Source: an uncultured Propionibacteriaceae bacterium (lineage in GTDB: Bacteria; Actinomycetota; Actinomycetes; Propionibacteriales; Propionibacteriaceae). From it: 63,593 bases of DNA. How positions within the stretch are numbered: position 1 is the first letter of the stretch; every line of letters begins with the position of its first letter. The translations under genes and the position numbers were made by a program. The stretch is from assembly GCA_937926975.1 (NCBI GenBank), contig CALBCJ010000026.1, positions 1 to 63,593 on the forward strand, given 5' to 3'. The notes beneath the pieces were generated by a model, which saw only the letters and a list, made by a program, of their open reading frames with translations, did no database searches and was not told the origin of the DNA. Of the stretch, positions 17,919-27,182 are shown piece after piece.

Positions 17919-18956
17919 CTACTGAGACCAACAACCGCTCAGGAGCCGGGTCCCGAGCCGCCACCACAGCCCCAGCAGCGTCTGCAGCGGCCGCCCGGCC
18001 GCCGGCAGTGGCACCTGCCGAGCATCGAACACCGTTGTCAAGTACGGGTAGAGCGCCTCGTCTGGGACCTTGCGCTGGGACTGCACCTGGGCTCGGCGGC
18101 CGCGCAGGTAGCCGAGGTGGGCAAGAATCCAGCCCCAGCCGCGGACCTTCGCCCGGCCCCAGCCCTGGCGCAGCGCCACCAGCAGCAGTGCCAGCTCGAA
18201 GGCCAGCAGCGGCGCTGCCAGCACCGCCAGGGTCGAGCGCTGGTAGGTGGTGAGGACGAAGAGCAGCCGGTTGCGCTCCATCAGGTACATCTTGCGGGCG
18301 TTGCGCCCGAACTCGTAGTGGTGCCAGGCCGCCGCCTGCGGCACCAGGTCGAGGCGCATCCCCTGCTGCCGGGCCCGCCAGCACAGGTCGACATCCTCGT
18401 GGTAGGCGAAGTAGGCGTCGCTGAAGCCTCCCAGCCGGTGCCAGGCGTCGGCCCGTACGGCCAGGCAGGCGCCGCTGAGGCAGGCCGCCTCCCGGCTGAG
18501 GTCCAGCCCGGCCCGGGGCTCGTCGAGGTGCCCGGCCCAGACCAGCCCCAGCACGTGCAGCGGGTTGCCGGCGCTGTTGACCAGCTCGTCGGTGCCCGCC
18601 AGCAGCACCACCGCGCCGGCCAGGTCGGCACCGTCGTCGATGGCGGCGACCAGCCGGGCCAGGGTGCCGGGCTCGACCTCGGCGTCAGAGTTCAGCATCA
18701 CCAGGATGTCTCCGGTGGCGGCCGAGAAGCCGAGGTTCACCCCGCCGGCGAAGCCGGTGTTCTGGGTCGGGGTCAGCACCCGCAGCCGCGGGTCGGGCGG
18801 CAGGGTCGCCACCTGGTCGGTGGTGCAGCCGTTGTCGACCACCACCAGCTCCAGGTCATCGACCCCCTGTGAGGCCAGCGTCGTTGCCACGGCGGCGTGC
18901 AGCCACTCCTCGGCCCCGTACGCCAGGATCACCACGCTCACTCGGTGCCTGCTCAC
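17919..18956 (-). CDS. GT2 family glycosyltransferase
   Basis: 345 aa. GT-A fold with the nucleotide-sugar site at the N-terminus (VSVVILAYGAEEWL; VVVDNGCTTDQV). The DxD-type motif is in LVMLNSDAEVEPGTL, and the acceptor/catalytic region is AYHEDVDLCWRARQQGM, a rhamnosyl/galactofuranosyl-transferase-like ED motif. A hydrophobic segment at about 255-275 (LAVLAAPLLAFELALLLVAL) may tether it to the membrane. It overlaps the flippase gene by 4 bp. The pair probably builds a cell-surface polysaccharide. Confidence 0.88.
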   Translation of the reverse strand: MSRHRVSVVILAYGAEEWLHAAVATTLASQGVDDLELVVVDNGCTTDQVATLPPDPRLRVLTPTQNTGFAGGVNLGFSAATGDILVMLNSDAEVEPGTLARLVAAIDDGADLAGAVVLLAGTDELVNSAGNPLHVLGLVWAGHLDEPRAGLDLSREAACLSGACLAVRADAWHRLGGFSDAYFAYHEDVDLCWRARQQGMRLDLVPQAAAWHHYEFGRNARKMYLMERNRLLFVLTTYQRSTLAVLAAPLLAFELALLLVALRQGWGRAKVRGWGWILAHLGYLRGRRAQVQSQRKVPDEALYPYLTTVFDARQVPLPAAGRPLQTLLGLWWRLGTRLLSGCWSQ

Positions 18957-20242
18957 CTTGATCGCTCTCCTTCGCCCTGGTCATGCTCGGCGCTCCACTG
19001 TTGCACGGCACGACGCAGACCGACGCTGTGGCAGGCGGCCGACACGGCCGCCCCGGCCAGCAGCGCTGCCGCTACCCGGGTGGTGAGCGGTCCCGGCAGC
19101 CACAGCGAGGCCACGGTCGCCACCAGCCCCAGGACCCAGCCGACCAGGACCCGCCGGTCCAGCAGAAAGGCCTGCAGAGCCTGGCCGGTCGCGAGCGCCA
19201 GCATCAGCGCCGCGCCGGAGAGCGCGATCAGCAGCAGGTCCAGCCAGGCCACCGAGAACGCCGGGCCGTACACCAGCCGCAGCGCCCACAGCCCCAGCCC
19301 GGCCACCCCGAGCACCCCGGCCAGCCCCAGCCCGGCGGTCGCCAGCAGGGCAGCCCGCAGCGCCCGGCGCAGTCCCGCCACCGCGCCCTGCGCCACCAGG
19401 CCGGCCAGGGTCGGCAGCAGCACCGCTTGCACGGCCGCGTACACCATCACCGGGAGGCGCCCGATCGTGATCGCGCTGACCAGGTTCCCGGTCGACTCCC
19501 GCTCGGCGACCCCTGCCAGGGCCGCGATCGCCAGCGGGCCGGCGTTGCCGACCAGCTGCTGGGTCAAGGTGGTGGCGACCAGCGGGGTCAGCGGCACCGG
19601 GTCCTCCACCTGGGTCGGGTGGTCCCGCAGCCAGCGCAGGGCGGCGGGGGAGAGCGTGGTGGCCGAGGCTACGAGCGGAGCCAGCACCAGAGTCCAGGCG
19701 TACGCCTCGGGGCTGCCCCAGCCGGCCGCGTACACCACGACGGTCAGCCCTCCCCGGACCAGGCCGTCCACGACCAGCTGCGCGCCGTACAGGACGAACC
19801 GCCCGTACCCCGACAGCACCCCACGGGTCGCGTACTCGACCCCGGCCGCGACCAGTGCCGCGACCGTGAAGCCCACCATCCAGCGGTCCCCGGAGAAGAA
19901 CGTCTGGGCCAGCCAGTCCCGGGCCACAGTGCCGACAAGGGTCAGGGCCAGCGAGACGACCGCCAGGTAGCGCAGCACGTGCCCCAGCACCGGCGCGGGC
20001 TGCCCGGAGGCCCGGCGGGCCGCGGTCCGGCGCGAGATCTCCTGCTCGGCCGGGATGAACAGCCCGATGCCCACCGCGTTCACAGCGGTCCAGGCGACCG
20101 ACAGCGGGGCGTACGCCTCGGGACCGAGGTCCCGCCCGGCGAGGCCGAGCAGGAGCAGGTTCGCCAGTCCCAGCACGCCCAGGCCGGTCATCACCGCCAG
20201 CGGCCCGCCGGACAGGCTGCGGCTGCTGGGTCGACTGCTCAC
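18953..20242 (-). CDS. Polysaccharide flippase-like multispanning membrane protein (MOP superfamily)
   Basis: 429 aa with about 12-14 hydrophobic segments and short loops, the profile of Wzx-like exporters. The first helix is LAVMTGLGVLGLANLLLLGL, followed by the MOP-like region PLSVAWTAVNAVGIGLFIPA and EQEISRR. The GTG has CACACT 6 nt upstream. It is translationally coupled (4-bp overlap) to the GT2 gene. Its likely role is moving lipid-linked oligosaccharide units across the membrane. A lipid II-type flippase is less likely given the glycosyltransferase context. Confidence 0.75.
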   Translation of the reverse strand: MSSRPSSRSLSGGPLAVMTGLGVLGLANLLLLGLAGRDLGPEAYAPLSVAWTAVNAVGIGLFIPAEQEISRRTAARRASGQPAPVLGHVLRYLAVVSLALTLVGTVARDWLAQTFFSGDRWMVGFTVAALVAAGVEYATRGVLSGYGRFVLYGAQLVVDGLVRGGLTVVVYAAGWGSPEAYAWTLVLAPLVASATTLSPAALRWLRDHPTQVEDPVPLTPLVATTLTQQLVGNAGPLAIAALAGVAERESTGNLVSAITIGRLPVMVYAAVQAVLLPTLAGLVAQGAVAGLRRALRAALLATAGLGLAGVLGVAGLGLWALRLVYGPAFSVAWLDLLLIALSGAALMLALATGQALQAFLLDRRVLVGWVLGLVATVASLWLPGPLTTRVAAALLAGAAVSAACHSVGLRRAVQQWSAEHDQGEGERSR

Positions 20243-20379
20243 CCGCTCAGTGTGGCCTACCCGCGTACCACCGCAGCCGGGCGCCCCGTCGCAGGCCAGG
20301 CAGCCCCGGCACGCCCTGAGCGCGGCACGACCGCTGCGGCTCCCGTAGGCTGAGGCCTGTCGGACGGAGGGTGAGGCAG

Positions 20380-21123
20380 ATGGGTGGGGGCGAGCCAGCG
20401 GCGCGACCGCTGATGGTGATTCCCGCCTGGAACGAGCAGGACGTGATCGCCGAGATCCTGACGGAGGTCCGACAGGTCCTGCCGGCCTGGACCGTGGTGG
20501 TGGTCTCCGACGGCTCCACCGACAGCACAGCCCAGATCGCGCGGAGCTGCGGGGTGCCGGTGATCGACCTGCCGTTCAACCTGGGGGTCGGCGGGGCGAT
20601 GCGGGCCGGCTACGCGTACGCGCTGCGCGGCGGCTACAGCCACGTGCTGCAGCTGGACGCCGACGGGCAGCACCCCCCGGCGGAGGTCCCAGCGCTGGAG
20701 TCGGCGATGGCCGAGACCGGGGCCGACATCGTGATTGGAGCCCGGTTCGCCGGGCGGGGCGACTACACCGTACGGGGTCCGCGCCGCTGGGCGATGCGGC
20801 TGCTGTCGGCGGTCCTGTCCCGGGTGTGCCGGACCCGGCTCACCGACACCACCTCGGGCTTTAAGCTCTGCGGCCCCCGGGCCGTAGCGCTGTTCGCTCG
20901 GGAGTACCCCGCGGAGTACCTGGGCGACACGGTCGAGGCTCTGGTGATCGCCTCCCGCAGCGGGCTGGTGGTGCGCCAGACCGCGGTGACGATGCGGCCA
21001 CGAGCTGGGGGAGCGCCGAGCCACTCGCCGCTCAAGGCTGCCCTGTTCCTGGTCCGGGCCGTGCTGTCACTGGGGATCGCGCTCACCCGCCCAGCTCGGG
21101 CACGGGCGGAGGAGGTGCCGTGA
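20380..21123 (+). CDS. GT2 glycosyltransferase, polyprenyl-phosphate sugar synthase type
   Basis: 247 aa. A GT-A domain without membrane helices: MVIPAWNEQDVIAEIL, VVVSDGSTDSTAQIA, and the metal-binding LQLDADGQHPPAEV at about 93-106. The later YLGDTVEALVIASRSGL resembles dolichyl-phosphate mannose/glucose synthases. The ATG at 20380 is preferred over the GTG at 20371 because GGAGGG (20366-20371) overlaps the GTG. TAGGCT at 20346-20351 is a likely -10 for this short operon. The gene overlaps the following DUF2304 gene by 4 bp; this pairing is recurrent in surface-glycan loci. Confidence 0.88.
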   Translation: MGGGEPAARPLMVIPAWNEQDVIAEILTEVRQVLPAWTVVVVSDGSTDSTAQIARSCGVPVIDLPFNLGVGGAMRAGYAYALRGGYSHVLQLDADGQHPPAEVPALESAMAETGADIVIGARFAGRGDYTVRGPRRWAMRLLSAVLSRVCRTRLTDTTSGFKLCGPRAVALFAREYPAEYLGDTVEALVIASRSGLVVRQTAVTMRPRAGGAPSHSPLKAALFLVRAVLSLGIALTRPARARAEEVP

Positions 21124-21488
21124 TCCAGGTCTGGCCGCTGGTCTTCGTTGTGGCCACCGTGGCAGTCATGTTCTGGCTGATGCGGCGGCGGGTTCTCAAG
21201 GAGCGGTTCACCGTCTGGTGGGGGGTGCTCGGAGTCGTGGTGCTGGTCTTCGCGATCTTCCCCGGGCTGCTGCCCTGGGTCTCGCACCTGATCGGCTTCG
21301 CCACCCCGTCCAACTTTGTCTTCTTCGGGGCCCTGCTGCTGCTGCTGGTGGTCTCGGTGCAGTTCTCAGTCGAGCTCTCCCGGCTGGAGGAGCGGACCCG
21401 GACCCTGGCCGAGCAGCTGGCGATTCTGCGGGCCCAGACGGAGAACCCGCACGGCCCCGACCCGGCGGCCCCGAGTGAGCAGGACTGA
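21120..21488 (+). CDS. DUF2304 small membrane protein
   Basis: 122 aa. There are three hydrophobic segments (VWPLVFVVATVAVMFWLM; WWGVLGVVVLVFAIFPGLL; FVFFGALLLLLVVSVQF). A C-terminal amphipathic/coiled-coil helix follows (LEERTRTLAEQLAILRAQ). This is the DUF2304 layout. It is coupled to the GT2 by a GTGA overlap and is likely a partner or anchor of that glycosyltransferase. Biochemical function is unknown. Confidence 0.8.
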   Translation: MIQVWPLVFVVATVAVMFWLMRRRVLKERFTVWWGVLGVVVLVFAIFPGLLPWVSHLIGFATPSNFVFFGALLLLLVVSVQFSVELSRLEERTRTLAEQLAILRAQTENPHGPDPAAPSEQD

Positions 21489-21489
21489 G

Positions 21490-22527
21490 ATGACCGAGAC
21501 GATGCGGGCACTGGTGAAGACCGGCCCTGGGCCGGGGCTGGATCTGGTCGAGGTGCCGGTGCCCGAGGTACGCCCGGGCGAGGTGCTGATCCGGGTCCGG
21601 GCCACCGGGATCTGCGGCACCGACCTGCACATCGCCAGCTGGGACGACTGGGCCCAGGCCCACGTCGAGCCGCCGCTGGTGGTGGGCCACGAGTTCTGCG
21701 GCGACATTGCCGCCGTCGGTTCCGGGGTGGAGGGGCTGGAGGTCGGCCAGCTCGTCTCTGGCGAGGGCCACATCGTCTGCGGCCAGTGCCGCGCCTGCCG
21801 GGCCGGCAGGCGGCACCTGTGTGTGCGGACCAAGGGGATCGGGGTCCAGGTGGCCGGCGCCTTCGCCGACTACACCACCTTGCCGGCGGGCAATGTCTGG
21901 GTGCACCGGCACCCGGTCGACCCGGACGTAGCGGCGATCTTCGACCCCTTCGGCAACGCGGTGCACACCGCCTTGCAGTTCCCCTGCCTGGGCGAGGACG
22001 TGCTGGTCAGCGGCGCCGGGCCGATCGGGATCATGGCGGCGATGGTGGTCCGTCACGCCGGGGCCCGGCACGTCGTGATCACCGACCTCTCCGACCAGCG
22101 GCTGGCTCTCGCGAAGCGGCTTGGCGTCAGCCGTACGGTCAACGTCACTCGGGAGACCGTGGCCGACGCCCAGCGGTCGCTGGGCATGGCGGAGGGCTTC
22201 GACGTCGGCCTGGAGATGTCCGGCTCCCCGGTGGCGCTGCGGGACATGATCGCCAACATGACTCACGGCGGGCGGATCGCGGTGCTCGGGATCCCCTCCG
22301 GCGAGACCACCGTCGACCTGGCCCAGGTGGTCTTCAGCATGATCACCCTCAAGGGTGTCTACGGCCGGGAGATGTTCGAGACCTGGTACGCGATGAGCGT
22401 GCTGCTGCAAGCCGGGCTGGACATCTCCGGGGTGATCACCGACCGCTTCGACGCCACCGAGCACGAGGCGGCCTTCGAGCGGGCCCACTCCGGGCACGGG
22501 GGCAAGGTTGTGATGCGCTGGGCGTGA
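21490..22527 (+). CDS. tdh: L-threonine 3-dehydrogenase
   Basis: 345 aa zinc-dependent medium-chain dehydrogenase oxidising threonine to 2-amino-3-ketobutyrate with NAD+. The catalytic-zinc Cys is in ATGICGTDLHI, with VVGHEFCGDI following. The structural-zinc cysteines are in HIVCGQCRACRAGRRHLC, the Rossmann glycines in VSGAGPIGIMAAMV, and the typical DPFGNAVHTAL is present. It starts two bases after the DUF2304 stop and is followed 21 bp later by kbl, so the two enzymes act consecutively. The product is unstable and is normally handed directly to Kbl. Confidence 0.93.
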   Translation: MTETMRALVKTGPGPGLDLVEVPVPEVRPGEVLIRVRATGICGTDLHIASWDDWAQAHVEPPLVVGHEFCGDIAAVGSGVEGLEVGQLVSGEGHIVCGQCRACRAGRRHLCVRTKGIGVQVAGAFADYTTLPAGNVWVHRHPVDPDVAAIFDPFGNAVHTALQFPCLGEDVLVSGAGPIGIMAAMVVRHAGARHVVITDLSDQRLALAKRLGVSRTVNVTRETVADAQRSLGMAEGFDVGLEMSGSPVALRDMIANMTHGGRIAVLGIPSGETTVDLAQVVFSMITLKGVYGREMFETWYAMSVLLQAGLDISGVITDRFDATEHEAAFERAHSGHGGKVVMRWA

Positions 22528-22548
22528 GCCCAGAAAGGACGGGCAACG

Positions 22549-23724
<1,176 letters not shown>

Positions 23725-23745
23725 CCTGAGCACCACCTGACGCGC

Positions 23746-23779
23746 GAGGCCCCGCTCCCCTGGGTGGGAGCGGGGCCTC
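23746..23779. terminator. Bidirectional terminator between kbl and methyltransferase
   Basis: A perfect 14-bp stem (23746-23759 with 23766-23779) has a 6-nt loop CTGGGT. It lies in the gap between converging genes. Confidence 0.8.
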
Positions 23780-23808
23780 GGCGATTTGCTCAGGCTGTTG
23801 GCTACGGC

Positions 23809-24456
23809 TTAGCGGTCTTTGCGGAAGCCCCAGAGCACGTTGTTGCGGGCCGGTGGGACCCGCGCCTCGCAGACCAGGCTCCATCCCTGGCCCGGGTCGA
23901 CCAGGCGACGCATCGCCTGATCGGTCTCGAACCGTACGCCCTTGTCAGCCGAGATGTAGTAGTCGGAGACGTAGGCGGCCAGGTGGCGCAGGTTGCGGTC
24001 CCGGGCCCACTCCTTGACCACCAGCACCCCGCCCGGGGCGGTGAGGTCCATGGCGTCCTGCAGAAGGGCCTGGCGCTTGTCGCAGGGGACGTGGTGGATC
24101 ACGTCGCAGATCAGGACCAGGTCGAAGCTGGCGCCCTGCTCGGTGAGCAGCTCGGAGCTGGTCTGGTTGGTGAAGACGGCCTGGTTGGGTCGGGAGTAGA
24201 GGCTGCCGGGGGAGGGGTGCGCCACATCGACCCCGTAGAACACCGCGTTCGGCAGTCGTTCCAGCAGGGCGTTGGCGAGGTCGCCGAAGCCGGTCCCGAT
24301 CTCGGCGACCCGCTGGGCGCCGGGAGCGAGGGAGGCCAGCGTGACCGCCAGGTCGTCGAGGTTGATGAAGAAGTCTCGGTAACGATTCGTCACAGGGCCA
24401 GCGAGAGGACCTAACAGAGTACGGACGGTTGCGCCAAGGCTCACGAGGGTGAGCAT
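23809..24456 (-). CDS. Class I SAM-dependent methyltransferase
   Basis: 215 aa. The Rossmann-type SAM-binding motif I is RVAEIGTGFGDLAN, followed by YGVDVAHP (motif II acidic residue region), FDLVLICDVIHHVP and APGGVLVVKEW. The HHV motif is common in small-molecule O/C-methyltransferases. No neighbour indicates the substrate. Third-position G+C is a little lower than around it. The start is the first ATG of an ORF whose first ~15 residues (MLTLVSLGATVRTLLG) are hydrophobic, so the true start might be later. Confidence 0.8.
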   Translation of the reverse strand: MLTLVSLGATVRTLLGPLAGPVTNRYRDFFINLDDLAVTLASLAPGAQRVAEIGTGFGDLANALLERLPNAVFYGVDVAHPSPGSLYSRPNQAVFTNQTSSELLTEQGASFDLVLICDVIHHVPCDKRQALLQDAMDLTAPGGVLVVKEWARDRNLRHLAAYVSDYYISADKGVRFETDQAMRRLVDPGQGWSLVCEARVPPARNNVLWGFRKDR

Positions 24457-24565
24457 AGACAGCTTTGCCTTGCCAGGCGAATCCTTCGGTTGGTTGACTT
24501 GATGTCGTGTGCTCCTCTCGCGCTCCTGGGACAGTCAGAATCTCACGTCGCGTGAGGAGGGTGGG

Positions 24566-24571
24566 TAGTCT
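24566..24571 (+). promoter_or_regulatory. -10 box (TAGTCT), leaderless start at 24578
   Basis: TAGTCT ends 6 nt before the GTG of the DedA gene, and no ribosome binding site is present. Confidence 0.45.
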
Positions 24572-24577
24572 CGGCGG

Positions 24578-25351
24578 GTGCCTGCGACTGACGACTCCCC
24601 CCAGCGCCCGGACCCGGACGAGGCCGCGACGGTCCGTGACGGTCCCGAGCAGGCGTCCGAGACCGGGCTGGAGCAGTCCCGCGAGTGGTGGGACGACCCG
24701 GCCCTGCCCTGGAAGCACAAGCCCAGTCGGGCTGACCTGGCCTGCTGGGCGGCGATCGCGGTAGTGGGCGTGTACGGGCTGGCGATGCTGCCGCTGCGCC
24801 CCGTCCTGCTGGGGCTCAACCCGACGATCGCGGCGATGATCACCGGCGGACGGACCAGCGTCGTGGCCGCCGGCGCCTGGGCCCAGGTCCACGGCGGCCC
24901 GATCGCCCTGTACTGGCTGGTCACGACCTTGTCGATCATGAAGTTCGACTGGATCTACTGGTGGGCCGGCCACCTCTGGGGCCACGACGTGGTCGAGGTC
25001 TTCGCCGGCAAGAGCAGGCGGGCTCAGCGCCGGGCCGAGCGTGCAGTCCGGTTCACTCACCGCTACGAGACCCTGGCGGTCACGTGCACCTACGTGCCCG
25101 TCCCGCTGCCGATGCCCGTGGTGTACGCGGCGGTTGGCGTCTTCGGCATGACCCTGCGCCGGTTCCTGGTGGTGGACTTCCTGGCGGCCGGGGTCTTTCA
25201 GGCCCTGTACCTGTGGGCTGGCTGGTCGATCGGGCAGCCGGCGGTCGACCTGGTGAAGGTGTACGCCGACTACATGTGGTACGCCTCGATCGCGGTCCTG
25301 GTCGGGATGCTGGTGACCTACCTCTGGAGAGGGCGCCGGCGGTCGAGCTGA
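24578..25351 (+). CDS. DedA family membrane protein (VTT domain)
   Basis: 257 aa. An acidic cytoplasmic N-terminus (about 1-55) precedes a first helix (LACWAAIAVVGVYGLAML). The DedA/VTT core follows, including IMKFDWIYWWAGHLWG, FTHRYETLAVTCTYVPVPLP and FGMTLRRFLVVDFLAAGVFQ. Two C-terminal helices end at an arginine tail. DedA proteins support lipid scrambling and membrane homeostasis, possibly as undecaprenyl-phosphate or phospholipid transporters. The helix-turn with R and P (VPVPLPMP) fits the family's re-entrant region. Confidence 0.82.
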   Translation: MPATDDSPQRPDPDEAATVRDGPEQASETGLEQSREWWDDPALPWKHKPSRADLACWAAIAVVGVYGLAMLPLRPVLLGLNPTIAAMITGGRTSVVAAGAWAQVHGGPIALYWLVTTLSIMKFDWIYWWAGHLWGHDVVEVFAGKSRRAQRRAERAVRFTHRYETLAVTCTYVPVPLPMPVVYAAVGVFGMTLRRFLVVDFLAAGVFQALYLWAGWSIGQPAVDLVKVYADYMWYASIAVLVGMLVTYLWRGRRRSS

Positions 25352-25364
25352 GGGTCTGAGGTCG

Positions 25365-25370
25365 TACGAT
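25365..25370 (+). promoter_or_regulatory. -10 box (TACGAT), leaderless start at 25378
   Basis: TACGAT ends 7 nt before the GTG at 25378. A GGAG at 25373-25376 is too close to that GTG but well placed for the ATG at 25384, so either start could be used. Confidence 0.4.
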
Positions 25371-25377
25371 CCGGAGC

Positions 25378-26010
25378 GTGGACATGCACCGGATGCGGCG
25401 ATCGTACGAGCGCGGAGAGCTGGACGAGCAGGAGGCGGGCGCGGTCCCGCTGGCCCTGTTTCAGCGCTGGTTCACCGAGGCCCGGGCCAAGGACCCAGGA
25501 GAGGCCAACGCGATGACCCTGGCCACGGTGGGCCCCGACGGCCGGCCGTCGACGCGGGTGGTCCTCGCCAAGGACGTCGACCAGCGCGGCATCACGTGGT
25601 ACACCAGCTACCGCTCTCGCAAGGGCAGCGATCTGGCTGAGAACCCGTACGCGGCGGTCCAGTTCTTCTGGCAGGCGCTGGAGCGGGTGGTCCGGGTGGA
25701 GGGCCGGGTGGAGCAGGTGCCTGCTGAGGAGTCGGACGCGTACTTCGCCGAGCGACCGCTGGACTCGCGGATCGGGGCCTGGGCCTCGCCGCAGAGCCAG
25801 GTGATCGCCACCCGTGCCACGCTGGTAGCCAACGCGGCCGCGGCCGCGGCCCAGCACGGGCTGCACCCGCCCCGCCCGGAGCACTGGGGAGGCTACCGGC
25901 TGGTCCCCGACTGCTGGGAGTTCTGGCAGGGACGCACCTCCCGGCTGCACGACCGGATCCGCTACCGCCGCGACGGCGAGCGCTGGGTACGGGAGCGGCT
26001 GGCGCCCTGA
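25378..26010 (+). CDS. pdxH: Pyridoxamine 5'-phosphate oxidase
   Basis: 210 aa FMN enzyme making pyridoxal 5'-phosphate. Conserved regions are N-terminal MRRSYERGELDE, NAMTLATVGPDGRPSTRVV, the FMN-binding YRSRKGSDLAENPYAAV, and RPLDSRIGAWASPQSQVI. The C-terminal signature is PDCWEFWQGRTSRLHDRIRY ending in ERLAP. Length is typical. The PLP it supplies is used by GlyA, Kbl and the cysteine-synthase-like protein in this window, although they are not co-transcribed. Confidence 0.95.
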   Translation: MDMHRMRRSYERGELDEQEAGAVPLALFQRWFTEARAKDPGEANAMTLATVGPDGRPSTRVVLAKDVDQRGITWYTSYRSRKGSDLAENPYAAVQFFWQALERVVRVEGRVEQVPAEESDAYFAERPLDSRIGAWASPQSQVIATRATLVANAAAAAAQHGLHPPRPEHWGGYRLVPDCWEFWQGRTSRLHDRIRYRRDGERWVRERLAP

Positions 26011-26196
26011 TCCCGACCAGCCTCACGCTGCCCCGGGCGGTGCCGGGTCACCACGTGGCGCCCTTGTGGCCGGTAGCCCAACCGGAGACGCGTCGGGTCC
26101 CGGGGGACTCGGTGGGATGGCCGGAAGAGCAGCCCGAAGCAGGTATCGCCCGACTGGCTGTGGCCGGTGCGCTGCCGGTCGTGGTGAGCACACCAA

Positions 26197-26236
26197 GGCT
26201 CCGGGCGGACGGCTCGGGAGCCGTCCACCCGGAGCC
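26197..26236. terminator. Bidirectional terminator between pdxH and Roadblock gene
   Basis: A 9-bp outer stem (26197-26205 with 26228-26236) and an 8-bp inner stem (26207-26214 with 26219-26226) are joined by one mismatch and closed by a CGGG loop. Confidence 0.75.
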
Positions 26237-26252
26237 CGGGAAAGGTTGGGAC

Positions 26253-26621
26253 TCAGACCGTGACGTCGCGAGCCAGGGTGGTGAGCTTGTGGCGGGCCAG
26301 GGCCAGGTTGGCCGCAGCCCGGTTCAGCACCAGGTAGATGAACAGGCCCTTGTTCTTGTCACCCGACAGCACGTTGACCAGGTGGTACTGCTTGTCGAGG
26401 GTGATCAGGATGTCCTCAATGCCACCCTCGATGCCGAGGTCGGCCATGGTGCGCAGCTTGGCGCGGACCACGTTCGAGTTGCCGGCGGCGGCGACGTCCA
26501 GGTCGAAGCCCGGGTTGCCGCCGGTGGCCAGGGCCATCCCGGAGCCGATGTCGACGATCGCGGCGGCGGTGGCCCCGTCGATGGCGAGAAGGTCCGAGAT
26601 GGTCTGCTGGAGCTGAGACAC
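26253..26621 (-). CDS. Roadblock/LC7 domain protein
   Basis: 122 aa, a single Roadblock/LC7 (profilin-like) domain: SDLLAIDGATAAAIVDIGSG, then DLDVAAAGNSNVVRAKLRTM, and the central strand-helix IEDILITLDKQYHLVNVL. In actinobacteria these small proteins often sit with a Ras-like GTPase, DUF742 and a sensor kinase in conservons. None of those partners is nearby, so this is an orphan copy. The GTG start follows AGGA. It is likely a cytoplasmic dimer regulating an unknown GTPase. Confidence 0.85.
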   Translation of the reverse strand: MSQLQQTISDLLAIDGATAAAIVDIGSGMALATGGNPGFDLDVAAAGNSNVVRAKLRTMADLGIEGGIEDILITLDKQYHLVNVLSGDKNKGLFIYLVLNRAAANLALARHKLTTLARDVTV

Positions 26622-27182
26622 GTGCGAGTCCTGTCTGTGGTCGTGGCCCGAGGGCCGCTGGTCGGTGCGGTGCCGGTCCTGGCGCAGGACCGGTGAGCTC
26701 GTGGCGGCTGGAGCCGGCGCGAGGCCCGTCGTGAGGTGCTGGAGACCGGCCGGTCGGTGGCTGACCGGGAGTTCTCAGGCTGGTCTCCGGCGGTGTGTCG
26801 GTGCCGCTGAGGTGAGCTGGTGATGACGACTCTAGTCGGGGAAGGCGAGCTGTCGCGGGCCCGGGCGAGAGTCGGCTCACCAGTTCCTTCAGGGCACTTC
26901 AGGCGGTCGACATCCCCCCTTGTCATAGCCGTTTTGCTGGTGCGGGACGAGTGGTCCCGAGGGAGAGTCTCTCATCTGCCGGGGGATCTTTGCACCTTCG
27001 TGTCTCAGGTGTGGTTCATCATCAACCTCACGTAAGGTACAGGTATCATCCGAGGCCTGCTCGCTCTCGAGTGCTCCGTCGGGGGCACCCTGGTGCTTCG
27101 GATGGCCGCGTACGGCACCTGCGGGCGCAGACAGCGGAGCCCGCCCCGGTGCGGAGCGGGCTCGTGGGCTGGCAGGCCTGGG
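26622..27182. other. 561-bp intergenic region upstream of Roadblock gene
   Basis: I find no convincing gene on either strand. It holds the leader of the Roadblock gene on the right-hand side of its start and, near the far end, the terminator of the ABC ATPase (27137-27163). The middle section (about 26930-27060) is less GC-rich than its surroundings and includes short AT-richer runs that could be promoters. No conserved motif is recognised. Confidence 0.5.
27137..27163 (-). terminator. Terminator of RbsA-like ABC ATPase
   Basis: An 8-bp stem GAGCCCGC (27137-27144) with GCGGGCTC (27156-27163) has an 11-nt loop. It is 19 nt past the stop at 27183. Confidence 0.5.
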
